NCBI GenBank assembly: GCA_024277135.1
Contig: JAJRVV010000043.1
Coordinates: forward strand, 1 to 36,218
DNA length: 36,218 bases
Direction of reading: 5' to 3'
Source of the DNA: Chloroflexota bacterium
Lineage (GTDB): Bacteria; Chloroflexota; Anaerolineae; Promineifilales; Promineifilaceae
Made by a program: the position numbers and the translations under genes. This document shows, in pieces, positions 29,145 to 36,179 of the stretch (the first letter of the stretch is position 1; the number at the start of each line of letters is the position of its first letter). Below the pieces are notes generated by a model. That model was given only the letters and a program-made list of their open reading frames with translations. It did not search any database and had not been told where the DNA came from.

Positions 29145-29414
29145 ATGGAACTCAAAACGTTAATTTTAGACATGACTCGCTTGGAAGAGGAGATGGGACG
29201 GTTTGAAATAAAGTATGGCGTGAAATCAAACGATTTTCATCAAGCTATGATCACCGGCACTCTGGATGAATTTGATGCGCTGGATGATTACCGGATGGAA
29301 TTTGTGGAATGGTTGGCTCTGTATAAATCTTGGTTGAGCCTTTCTGATAAGTATCGTCAGTTGATTACCCGCCAGCCAGTTGCCCTTCAAATCAAAACGG
29401 CCGTTCTTGCCTGA
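29145..29414 (+). CDS. Small helical protein, probable antitoxin partner of a DUF6516-type toxin
   Basis: The 89-residue protein is largely helical and charged: MELKTLILDMTRLEEEMGRFEIKYGVKSNDFHQAMITGTLDEFDALDDYRMEF is a pattern I associate with small proteins encoded just upstream of DUF6516 genes in Chloroflexota and cyanobacteria. GGGAGATG precedes the ATG, and a promoter with a palindrome lies upstream. The next gene (29424) begins like DUF6516 but is cut short. The toxin-antitoxin role is an inference from this pairing; no DNA-binding motif is evident. It lies next to yefM-yoeB, forming a small defence/addiction patch. Confidence 0.6.
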   Translation: MELKTLILDMTRLEEEMGRFEIKYGVKSNDFHQAMITGTLDEFDALDDYRMEFVEWLALYKSWLSLSDKYRQLITRQPVALQIKTAVLA

Positions 29415-29423
29415 TTTGCCTTT

Positions 29424-29618
29424 ATGCCCGATCCTTTATCATCTCCTGCCGATTACACCGCTTTCATTCACGATTTACCCAATCTGTATTCATCCATCAA
29501 AAGATCTTCCTTGACATACTGTACATACTGTAGTACCTGGGCACTGTTTTTTGAATTAACCGGGGTTCGCCTGCCCATCCTCAACGAACCGCAGAGGCGC
29601 GGAGGTGCTGGAGGTTGA
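29424..29618 (+). pseudogene. Truncated DUF6516-like gene remnant
   Basis: The frame starts MPDPLSSPADYTAFIHDLPNLYSSIKRSSLTY, which resembles the N-terminus of DUF6516 proteins (usually about 100-130 residues). It then turns into TYCSTWALFFELTGVRLPI and a low-complexity PQRRGGAGG, and stops after 64 residues. A nine-base direct repeat ACATACTGT lies at 29514-29531, and GCAGAGGC-type octamers at 29590-29613 mark the breakpoint. I read it as a decayed toxin interrupted by repeat DNA. The family call rests on about 30 residues and is tentative. Confidence 0.45.
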
Positions 29619-29695
29619 AATCCCCAATAGAAAAGCTCTGCAAAAAATTGGATGAAAAAGTTGAGGATACTAAGCAATCCTATACAATCCCACCC

Positions 29696-30220
29696 ATGAA
29701 ACCACTCATCGGCACCGACCTCAAACGATTCCTGCGCCATTACCGGCGGCTGCACCCGCCCCAACACGATCTCACCGCCCTTTTGCAAAGCGTCGAATAC
29801 CCGGCCAACGTCGGCTCCACTTTCCGCGCCGCCGACGGCGCCGGCGTAAACGAACTCATCCTCAGCGGCATTACACCTACGCCGCCACATCCTACCATTG
29901 ACAAAGTCGGCCGCTTCAAAAGCCGGCGTGTTCCCTGGCGGTATGAGGCCAACCCGCTGACCGCCATCGCCGGGTTAAAAAACGATGGCTACCATATCGT
30001 CGCCGTCGAACTGGTAAACGGCGCCGTGCCTTACCACGAATTCACCTACCCTCAAAAAACCTGCCTCGTCGTCGGTCACGAAGACCACGGCGTTACTAAA
30101 GCCACCCTGGCCGTCTGCGACACGGCCGTCTTCATCCCCATGTTCGGCAAAGGACGCTCCCTCAACGTCCACGTCGCCCTCAGCATCATCCTCTACCACA
30201 TACGGCAAACCGAAGGATGA
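29696..30220 (+). CDS. SpoU/TrmH-family RNA 2'-O-methyltransferase
   Basis: The 174-residue SPOUT-fold enzyme uses S-adenosylmethionine to methylate ribose 2'-OH in RNA. All three motifs are visible: motif 1 VEYPANVGSTFRAADGAGV, motif 2 CLVVGHEDHGV, and motif 3 IPMFGKGRSLNVHVALSIILY, forming the knot. ATG 29696 is chosen because the open frame upstream to 29615 is low-complexity remnant sequence and the family domain starts soon after this ATG. The target (tRNA or rRNA position) is not determinable. It precedes dnaN, separated by a heptamer repeat that overlaps its stop, and dnaN has its own promoter. Confidence 0.88.
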   Translation: MKPLIGTDLKRFLRHYRRLHPPQHDLTALLQSVEYPANVGSTFRAADGAGVNELILSGITPTPPHPTIDKVGRFKSRRVPWRYEANPLTAIAGLKNDGYHIVAVELVNGAVPYHEFTYPQKTCLVVGHEDHGVTKATLAVCDTAVFIPMFGKGRSLNVHVALSIILYHIRQTEG

Positions 30221-30274
30221 AGGCAGAAGGCAGAAGGATGAAATTCTTCCTTCTGATTTCCGCCTTCTGCCTTC
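30212..30274. repeat. Heptamer inverted repeat after the methyltransferase gene
   Basis: GAAGGAT GAAGGCA GAAGGCA GAAGGAT (30212-30239) faces CCTTCTG, ATTTCCG, CCTTCTGCCTTC (30249-30274). GAAGGCAGAAGG and CCTTCTGCCTTC are exact reverse complements. The left arm overlaps the stop codon TGA (30218-30220). It is the clearest example of the junction heptamer family. Confidence 0.8.
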
Positions 30275-30300
30275 ACAAAATCATTGTTCTTTGGTATACT
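30272..30300 (+). promoter_or_regulatory. Promoter of dnaN
   Basis: TTCACA (30272-30277), a 17-base spacer and TATACT (30295-30300) with an extended TGG. The -35 box overlaps the right arm of the heptamer repeat. The dnaN ATG lies 58 bases downstream with GGGAGAAGAGG before it. Confidence 0.55.
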
Positions 30301-30358
30301 CTTTTCACCACAACATGCGGGGTATTACAACAAAACTTAGGTAATTGGGAGAAGAGGC

Positions 30359-31492
30359 ATGAAAGTTTCCTGCTTACAAGAAAATCTGGCGAAGGGATTG
30401 AGTATAGTGGGGCGAGCGGTCAGCACCCGTTCCACGCTGCCGGTGCTGGCCAATGTGCTGTTGGCCACGGATAACGGCCGTCTCAAACTGTCCGCCACCA
30501 ACCTGGAAATCGTCGTCACCTGCTGGATTGGGGCCAAAGTCGAGGAGGAAGGCGCCATCACCGTGCCCGCCCGCACTTTTGGCGATCTGGTCAGCGCCCT
30601 GCCCCAGGATCGGGTAGACTTGGCCCTCAACGAGCAAACTCAAACCCTGCACATCTCCTGCCTGCGCACCGAAGCCAACGTTAAGGGCATTGACGCCCAG
30701 GAATTCCCGCTGGTGCCGGAACCCGATCCTGACGACCGGATTCGGGTGCAGACCGATATCTTCAGACAAATGATCAGTCAGGTCGCCATCGCCGCCGCTG
30801 TTGACGATACCCGTCCCATCCTCACCGGCGTCGCCACCCGCTTTGAGGGCAGCCAGGTGATGATGGCCGCCACCGACGGCTTCCGCCTGTCGGTCAAATC
30901 GGCACAGATCCCCGGCTTGGTGGCAGAACCGCAGTCAGTGGTGGTGCCTTCCCGCGCCTTGCAGGAATTGGCCCGCGTCGCCACCGATGACACCGAAGCC
31001 ATTTACATCAGTCTGCCGCACGGCCGTAACCAAATCATCTTCGACATGGAAAACATCGTCATCGTTTCCCAGCTCATTGACGGCAACTTCCCCGACTACA
31101 CCCCCATCATCCCCAAACGAAAAATCACCCGCACCGTGATGGGCACGGCCGAATTCCTCAAAGCGTGCAAAACCGCCGAAATCTTCGCCCGCGAATCCAG
31201 CCACACCGCCCGGGTTCAGATTGACGCCGGCGACGAAATCACGCCCGGCTACGCCATCATCGCCGCCACCAGCAACGAAACCGGCGACAACATCGCCCAA
31301 ATTGACGCCAGCGTTGAAGGCGAATCCGTTGAAATCGCCTTCAACGTCAAATACATGACTGATGTTTTAAGCGTGATTGACACCCCCCAGGTGGCCCTGG
31401 AAACCACCACCGCCATGGAACCCGGCGTCATCAAGCCGGTCGGCGACAACGACTTCATGCACATCATCATGCCCATGCACTTCGGGCGATAA
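30359..31492 (+). CDS. dnaN: DNA polymerase III beta subunit (sliding clamp)
   Basis: The 377-residue protein forms the ring that holds DNA polymerase III on DNA. It shows the three-domain clamp pattern: MKVSCLQENLAKGLSIVGRAVSTRSTLPVLANVLL at the start, VEEEGAITVPARTFGDLVSALP, AAVDDTRPILTGVATRF at the second domain, TDGFRLSVKSA, and the C-terminal KPVGDNDFMHIIMPMHFGR with the conserved end that forms the partner-binding pocket. Length is normal. No dnaA, recF or gyrB is adjacent and no cluster of DnaA boxes is seen, so this is not an origin region of the usual layout. Confidence 0.96.
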   Translation: MKVSCLQENLAKGLSIVGRAVSTRSTLPVLANVLLATDNGRLKLSATNLEIVVTCWIGAKVEEEGAITVPARTFGDLVSALPQDRVDLALNEQTQTLHISCLRTEANVKGIDAQEFPLVPEPDPDDRIRVQTDIFRQMISQVAIAAAVDDTRPILTGVATRFEGSQVMMAATDGFRLSVKSAQIPGLVAEPQSVVVPSRALQELARVATDDTEAIYISLPHGRNQIIFDMENIVIVSQLIDGNFPDYTPIIPKRKITRTVMGTAEFLKACKTAEIFARESSHTARVQIDAGDEITPGYAIIAATSNETGDNIAQIDASVEGESVEIAFNVKYMTDVLSVIDTPQVALETTTAMEPGVIKPVGDNDFMHIIMPMHFGR

Positions 31493-31503
31493 AGCTGCTA
31501 TTC

Positions 31504-31536
31504 AGACCTGCGAGGTTTGCCAAACCTCGCAGGTCT
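31504..31536. terminator. Perfect 15-bp terminator hairpin between convergent dnaN and chlD
   Basis: AGACCTGCGAGGTTT (31504-31518) pairs perfectly with AAACCTCGCAGGTCT (31522-31536) around GCC, followed by CTTCTTAATTT. It fits a bidirectional terminator. The same palindrome type seems familiar as a repeated element of Anaerolineae genomes; only this copy is in the window. Confidence 0.8.
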
Positions 31537-31545
31537 CTTCTTAAT

Positions 31546-32427
31546 TTATTCCATTTCTCCCAAAACCGTTTCGTACAACGTAGCGGCCCGCAAATCCGCC
31601 AGGGTGTGGCAGGGCGAATCCAGTTGGTCGGCCAGCAGCTGCGCCAATCCCTGATCAAACGCGGCATGTTCCATGTTGATCACCACCGAGCGAATCCCGG
31701 CGTCCCGGATATGTTGCGCGATGCGGTGCGCTTCCTCCTGCGGCGGCAAATCGGTCAGGCTGACATTGCCGGCGCCATCGGTCAATAAAATCATCATCGG
31801 CTGTATGTCGGGATGGGCGTAGGATTCCTGGCGGAACACCTCATAGGCCAGCGTCAGTCCGGCGGAGAGGGGGGTTTTGCCGCCGACGGCGATATCGGAT
31901 AGCGCCTGCTGCGCCAGCTTCACCGAATTAGTGGGTGGCAGCGCCAGTTTGGCGTCGTTTTTGTTGAAGACGATGAGACCGACCCGATCCCGCCGCTGGT
32001 AGGCGTCGGTGAGCAGGGACATGATGGCTCCTTTGGTCGCTTCCATGCGCTCGGCCACGGCCATGCTCCAACTGGCGTCCACCACAAAGAGGATGAGGTT
32101 GGCCGAGCGGCGGACGCGCACTTTTTCGCGCAAATCTTCTTTGCGCAGCGCCAGCGCCAGCTTGGAGCGATCCCGCCGCCGTTGGTACGGGGCGGCGGCG
32201 CGAATGGTGGCGTCGAAGGCGAGATCGGTGACTTTGTCTTTTTGCGGGATGCGGGCGCGGATGTAATGGCCCCGTTTGCGGTCAGTCTTGGTTTGGGAGC
32301 GACGGCCGGCTTGTTTGCGCGTCAGTTTGTCGAGCTGGGTGTCCAGCCGCCGGGCGGTGAACTCCTGCCCCGGCTTGACCTTTTGGCCGCCTTCCCACCA
32401 ATGACTCTCTTGCGGCGTTTGCGGCAC
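31546..32427 (-). CDS. chlD: ChlD-type von Willebrand A domain, second ORF of a chelatase gene joined by a -1 shift
   Basis: These 293 residues are the C-terminal half of a ChlD/BchD-like chelatase subunit. The MIDAS motif DASWSM lies in LILFVVDASWSMAVAERMEATKGA, with the further MIDAS Thr/Asp in LTDGAGNVSLTD. VGGKTPLSAGLTLAYEV and SVVINMEHAAFDQGLAQLLADQL also fit. The GTG start implied here is artificial: this frame continues upstream without a stop to the A10 run at 32491-32500, where a -1 shift connects it to the ATPase ORF. The fused product would have about 680 residues, a normal ChlD length. It would be the medium subunit of a Mg- or Co-chelatase; the large subunit is not in the window. 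Confidence 0.85.
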   Translation of the reverse strand: MPQTPQESHWWEGGQKVKPGQEFTARRLDTQLDKLTRKQAGRRSQTKTDRKRGHYIRARIPQKDKVTDLAFDATIRAAAPYQRRRDRSKLALALRKEDLREKVRVRRSANLILFVVDASWSMAVAERMEATKGAIMSLLTDAYQRRDRVGLIVFNKNDAKLALPPTNSVKLAQQALSDIAVGGKTPLSAGLTLAYEVFRQESYAHPDIQPMMILLTDGAGNVSLTDLPPQEEAHRIAQHIRDAGIRSVVINMEHAAFDQGLAQLLADQLDSPCHTLADLRAATLYETVLGEME

Positions 32428-32471
32428 GGTTTGCGGGCCGGCTTCTTGCTGGCTGACCTCGGCGCCGTCTT

Positions 32472-33587
32472 TTACCTCAGAATCGGCGGCTTTTTTTTTT
32501 GCCCTTCGGGAGAGATGTCGTCGGGATTGGGGTCGCCTTCTTCGGCGCCGCCCATCTCGTTCTGCACCTCTTCCAGCCGCTCTTCCAGTTCGTAGGCGGA
32601 GACAGATTGATCCTGGAACGGCCGTCCCTTAATCCTGTGGGGCAGCGCCAATTCGGCGGCCAAGATGATGTCTTCGTCGCTGATTTGGCTGCGGCCGTGC
32701 AGGGCGGCGTGGGCTTGCGCCCCGCGCAAAATCACCAGGTCGGCGCGATGGCCGTCCACGTTCAGCGAGGCGGTCAGCCCGGCGATGGAGAGCAAGTCGC
32801 GCCGGGTGTAGGCGACGCTTTTGACCAGGCGGCGGGCTTGCGCGATCTGCTGCGAAAGCTCATGCTCCCGCTCCTCCCAATCCCGGCAGAACGTGTCGGG
32901 ATCAACCTCAAATTTCAGCCGCCGTTCCATGATTTGCACGCGCTGCAGGGCGTCGCTCAAACCCTTGATGTTGACGGAGAAGGCGAACCGATCCAACAAC
33001 TGCGGCCGTAAATCCCCTTCTTCCGGGTTCATGGTGCCCACCAGGATGAACTTGGCCGGATGGGTGAAGCTGATCCCTTCTCGCTCCACCACATTAACGC
33101 CCATCGCCGCCGAATCGAGCAGCAGATCAACCACATGGTCATCCAGCAGGTTCACCTCGTCCACGTAAAGCAGGCCCCGGTTGGCGGAGGCGAGAACGCC
33201 CGGCTCGAAATGTTTTTCCCCTTTTTGGATGGCTTGTTCGATGTCCAACGTGCCCACCACCCGGTCTTCGGTGGCGCTGATGGGCAAATCCACGAAAGGA
33301 GTGCGCCGGTGGGCGGTGGCGGGCGGGCTATCCACAAATTGCACCCGGCATTCGTCGCACCATTCGCGCGGCCGTTCCGGGTCGCAGCCAAAGCGGCACG
33401 GCTGGTTGACATCAATTTCCGGCAGCAGGGCGGCCAGGGCGCGGGCGGCGGTGGATTTCGCCGTCCCCCGTTCGCCGCGAATGAGAACGCCGCCAATGCG
33501 GGGGCTGACGGCGTTGAGGACCAGGGCGCGTTTCATCCGTTCCTGGCCGACGATGGCGGTAAAAGGGAAAATTGCTCTGCGAGCCAT
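32472..33587 (-). CDS. chlI: ChlI-type AAA+ chelatase ATPase, first ORF of the chlI/chlD locus
   Basis: The 371-residue AAA+ protein powers metal insertion into a tetrapyrrole (Mg into protoporphyrin or Co into hydrogenobyrinate). It shows IVGQERMKRALVLNAVSPRIGGVLIRGERGTAKSTAARAL with Walker A GERGTAKST, a cysteine cluster (CRFGC...WCDEC), PISATEDRVVGTLD, Walker B GLLYVDEVNLLDDHVVDLLLD, FILVGTMNPEEGDLRPQLLDRF and the arginine finger region. It ends SPEGQKKKPPILR after a run of ten A residues in the message. Without a shift this gives a small, ChlI-like subunit; with a -1 shift it becomes the N-terminal part of ChlD. Chlorophyll genes are absent, so a cobalamin role is more likely. Confidence 0.9.
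   Translation of the reverse strand: MARRAIFPFTAIVGQERMKRALVLNAVSPRIGGVLIRGERGTAKSTAARALAALLPEIDVNQPCRFGCDPERPREWCDECRVQFVDSPPATAHRRTPFVDLPISATEDRVVGTLDIEQAIQKGEKHFEPGVLASANRGLLYVDEVNLLDDHVVDLLLDSAAMGVNVVEREGISFTHPAKFILVGTMNPEEGDLRPQLLDRFAFSVNIKGLSDALQRVQIMERRLKFEVDPDTFCRDWEEREHELSQQIAQARRLVKSVAYTRRDLLSIAGLTASLNVDGHRADLVILRGAQAHAALHGRSQISDEDIILAAELALPHRIKGRPFQDQSVSAYELEERLEEVQNEMGGAEEGDPNPDDISPEGQKKKPPILR
32491..32500 (-). other. Slippery A10 run linking chlI and chlD frames (-1)
   Basis: On the coding strand the run reads CAA AAA AAA AAG in frame 0, ending at TAA 30 bases downstream of the CAA. One step back gives AAA GCC GCC GAT TCT GAG GTA and an open frame into the vWA domain; a +1 shift instead meets TGA quickly. 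Both ORFs are otherwise intact. GAAGGG lies directly upstream. Programmed frameshifting in chlD genes is known in cobalamin producers lacking a separate small subunit gene. Confidence 0.75.
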
Positions 33588-33622
33588 GAATGTCTCCGTA
33601 GTTGTTTAAGTCACTTGCACCA

Positions 33623-33655
33623 AGAAATCCGATTTCTGGCAGAAATCTGATTTCC
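33623..33655. repeat. Two 15-base palindromes with 18-base spacing upstream of chlI
   Basis: AGAAATC-C-GATTTCT (33623-33637) and AGAAATC-T-GATTTCC (33641-33655) are two near-identical palindromes 36 to 68 bases before the chlI start. They could be a repressor operator with two sites or a dispersed repeat. The 18-base spacing equals that of the element before pdhA (1971-2006). Confidence 0.5.
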
Positions 33656-33764
33656 GACGTGTGGATTATAACGAATGGCAGGAGATGGGCAACCGTCACG
33701 GCCGTTTGCTATTTGGGGATTTAGGTTGAGCCGTTTACAATTCGGTTAGCCAAAGGAGGCGAGT

Positions 33765-34646
33765 ATGCGCAGGAAAATTGGACGTATTTTGGGAATTTTG
33801 GTCGTGCTGTTGGCGGGGATGTATGCGGTGTTGGCGTGGCGGGCCAAGCCGGTGGCGGAACGGCCGTTTTTTGCTGACGAGCAGTTTATGGTCATCGCCC
33901 ATCAGGGAGGCGAGGATCTGCGCCCCAGCAACACGCTGCCCGCCTTTGCCAACGCGGTGGCGTTGGGGGTGGATGTGTTGGAGATGGACATTCATCTCAC
34001 TGCCGACGGCGAAATTGTGGTGATGCACGACGCCACTGTGGATCGGACGACGGACGGTTCCGGCGCCATCAAGGAGATGACGATGGCGGAAATTAAGGCG
34101 TTGGATGCGGGGGATTATTGGACGGATGACGACGGCCGTACCTACCCGTATCGCGGCCAGGGCATTGCTGTGCCCACTCTGCGCGGGGCGCTTGAAGCGT
34201 TCCCCGATATGCCCATGAACATCGAAATCAAGCAGAAGGAGCCGCCGATGGTGGAGCCGTTTTGCGCCTTGATTCGAGAGTATGGCATGGCGGATCAAGT
34301 GCTGGTGGCCTCGTTTCACCCGGAGGCGATGATGGCTTTCCGGGAAACCTGCCCGGAGGTGGCGACTTCGATGGTGGAGGATGAGATACGGCCGTTCTTT
34401 GCCCTCAATCTGGCATTCTTGGGCGGCGTTTACCCCTTTCCGGCGGAAGCGATGCAGGTTCCCGAATACTCCGGCAATTTGCATGTGGTGACGCCCCGGT
34501 TTGTGCGGGCGGCGCAGCGGCAGAATGTGGCTGTGCATGTGTGGACGGTGAATGACCCGGCCGATATGCAGCGGATGCTGGATGTGGGTGTGAATGGCAT
34601 CATCACTGACCGGCCGGATTTGCTACTGGAACTGTTGGGGCGGTGA
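33765..34646 (+). CDS. Membrane-anchored glycerophosphodiester phosphodiesterase
   Basis: GDPD enzymes hydrolyse glycerophosphodiesters to glycerol-3-phosphate and an alcohol. The 293-residue protein has an N-terminal hydrophobic helix (about 5-25) that is a signal or anchor. The TIM-barrel follows: MVIAHQGGEDLRPSNTLPAFANAVALGVDVLEMDIHLTADGEIVVMHDATVDRTTDGSG, then MPMNIEIKQ and a C-terminal VHVWTVNDPADMQRMLDVGVNGIITDRPDL. The classic HRG...EN motif reads HQGG...SN here, so the usual Arg and metal-ligand Glu positions differ. The other ligands (E-x-D, HD) are kept. This may mark a subfamily rather than loss of function. AAAGGAGG precedes the ATG. It may recycle lipid headgroups outside the membrane. 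Confidence 0.9.
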   Translation: MRRKIGRILGILVVLLAGMYAVLAWRAKPVAERPFFADEQFMVIAHQGGEDLRPSNTLPAFANAVALGVDVLEMDIHLTADGEIVVMHDATVDRTTDGSGAIKEMTMAEIKALDAGDYWTDDDGRTYPYRGQGIAVPTLRGALEAFPDMPMNIEIKQKEPPMVEPFCALIREYGMADQVLVASFHPEAMMAFRETCPEVATSMVEDEIRPFFALNLAFLGGVYPFPAEAMQVPEYSGNLHVVTPRFVRAAQRQNVAVHVWTVNDPADMQRMLDVGVNGIITDRPDLLLELLGR

Positions 34647-34750
34647 CGGGGTGGAGAACAATGAGATATGGCCGCAGCGGGAGGGGTATAAGGGTAACTT
34701 GAACCACACCGAATATCGGATAAGACAACGTGTTATACGGCCGTTCAAGA

Positions 34751-34779
34751 TTGACGCTCATTTTGAACGATGCTATGAT
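34751..34779 (+). promoter_or_regulatory. Promoter of the glycosidase-like gene
   Basis: TTGACG (34751-34756), a 17-base spacer and TATGAT (34774-34779) with an extended TGC. The ATG lies 47 bases further with AAAGGAG at 34812-34818. The remaining 34647-34750 shows one ACGGCCGT octamer and no gene. Confidence 0.7.
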
Positions 34780-34826
34780 GAATTCGTTATTGGGGGAAGC
34801 CATTTACGCCCAAAGGAGAAGATCGA

Positions 34827-36179
34827 ATGGCTCAATTCGTTAAAGTAAGTTTTCACGGTCCTGGTCGCAGTATTGGGGATTACATGAAACGACTCGATGC
34901 CGCCGGGATTCCCTTTGCCATTAAGTCACCCGATAATGCCGGCTTTGCTATGGAAGGCGCAAAAATTGCGCGAGCCAGCGGGCTGTCCCATACTATTTTG
35001 CTCCGGTATACGGCTCCGGGCGATTTGGCCCATGATATTCCAAATTACAAAAAATCACCCAAAGAGGCCGCGGCCGACTATTGGGATGAATTGATCAAGT
35101 CTATCCGTCAATCCCCTGAAATCGCCCTTTACAAAGACCTGATTTGGATCGAAACAGTCAACGAGGCGCGTACCCAGCTTGACCCGCATGATCCCAATTT
35201 CGAGAATATGCATCCGGTTGATTGGCTGGGTGAGTTGGGATATTACATCGCCCAAAATATCCTCAATGAAGGATTTAAGGCGTGTCTCTTCGGCATGAAT
35301 GCGGGAACGCCTGAGCCAGGAGATTGGAAGCAGCCGGGGATGAGGAAATATCTGGAGCTGGCAGCGGTCAACCCGGACAAAGTCGCGGTTTCGCTCCACG
35401 AAGGCAAGATCGAAGGATTCAGGCCGGGTTTGAACATTCATTCCCATCCTTCCCGGTTCCATCCTTACCTGATTGGACGGTTTAAGTATTTATTTGCCGC
35501 ATGTGACGCCATGAACCTGGCGCGGCCGACGACTTTCATTTCTGAATGGGCCTGGAAATATAACACGATGCCTGTTCCGGAAAGGGCGATGGTAGATGTC
35601 AAATGGGTAGCTGAATTGATCGCCGAGTACCCGGAAGTTCGCGGCTTGTTCTTGTGGAACCTGGCATTTGGCCGGGAGTGGGCTGATTTACCCGGCAAGC
35701 TGACCCAACTCATTCCGTTGATAACGGAATATGCCTTAAAGACGCGCTTCCCTGATCCTGTGCCGGGAAAACCGATTGCACTGCCTGACCTGGATGAAAC
35801 CACGCCGATTGAACCTGAGCCGGTTGAATCAGCCCAACCGGAAACGCCTACGCAGAAGGAGCGCGGCAAGCCCCGTGTCCCCTTTAGCCGCACTTACGTC
35901 CTGTTGCCGCCAACGGCCGACCAAGCCTGGGCCGTTGCCGCGATGCGGGCGACCTGGGATGATAAACGGTATACCGTTGGCGGCAGCCCGGATGATGCCG
36001 GGGTTGGCGATTTGGCGGATAAAACGGTCATTGCGATTAACCCGAATGAGTGGGGGGCGGGTGAAGATGGCAAGGGCTTGAAGGGTTTTTTTGACGCCTA
36101 TTACCCGACTGTGAAATATAAACCGGTCACGGCCGTGAATCCAAGCCAGCTAATTCGTATTTTGAAAAAGGGGGTTTAA
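34827..36179 (+). CDS. Clan GH-A-like TIM-barrel glycosidase with a second C-terminal module
   Basis: I do not recognise the exact family. The 450 residues fall into an N-terminal alpha/beta barrel (about 1-320) and, after a Pro/Glu-rich linker (about 320-352), a smaller domain (about 353-450). In the barrel Asn112-Glu113 (LIWIETVNEART) is a typical GH-A acid/base pair at the end of strand 4, and Glu240 in RPTTFISEWAWKYNTMP suits the strand-7 nucleophile. The C-terminal module, with FSRTYVLLPPTADQAWAVAAM and TVIAINPNEWG, may bind a ligand. No signal peptide is seen, so it is either cytoplasmic or exported by a non-Sec route. It has a good ribosome-binding site and its own promoter. Substrate unknown. 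Confidence 0.75.
   Translation: MAQFVKVSFHGPGRSIGDYMKRLDAAGIPFAIKSPDNAGFAMEGAKIARASGLSHTILLRYTAPGDLAHDIPNYKKSPKEAAADYWDELIKSIRQSPEIALYKDLIWIETVNEARTQLDPHDPNFENMHPVDWLGELGYYIAQNILNEGFKACLFGMNAGTPEPGDWKQPGMRKYLELAAVNPDKVAVSLHEGKIEGFRPGLNIHSHPSRFHPYLIGRFKYLFAACDAMNLARPTTFISEWAWKYNTMPVPERAMVDVKWVAELIAEYPEVRGLFLWNLAFGREWADLPGKLTQLIPLITEYALKTRFPDPVPGKPIALPDLDETTPIEPEPVESAQPETPTQKERGKPRVPFSRTYVLLPPTADQAWAVAAMRATWDDKRYTVGGSPDDAGVGDLADKTVIAINPNEWGAGEDGKGLKGFFDAYYPTVKYKPVTAVNPSQLIRILKKGV

Larger units (their letters stand above)
576..36136. repeat. Dispersed family of the palindromic octamer ACGGCCGT
   Basis: The octamer occurs about 45 times by my reading, for example at 576, 1001, 1019, 1365, 3993, 8451, 14045, 19185, 23252, 24071, 28225, 28240, 30122, 33860 and 36129. 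It is found in genes in all three frames (giving Thr-Ala-Val, Gly-Arg or Arg-Pro) and between genes. At this base composition about one copy is expected by chance. None lies in the AT-rich insert at 11990-13440. It resembles in behaviour the HIP1 palindrome of cyanobacteria. Confidence 0.85.

Noticed and set aside
30275-30358. Replication origin near dnaN
   Set aside because: No dnaA neighbour and no cluster of DnaA-box-like sequences could be seen.
34594-34848. 84-residue plus-strand frame between GDPD and the glycosidase
   Set aside because: It overlaps both genes, has no ribosome-binding site and runs through a clear promoter.
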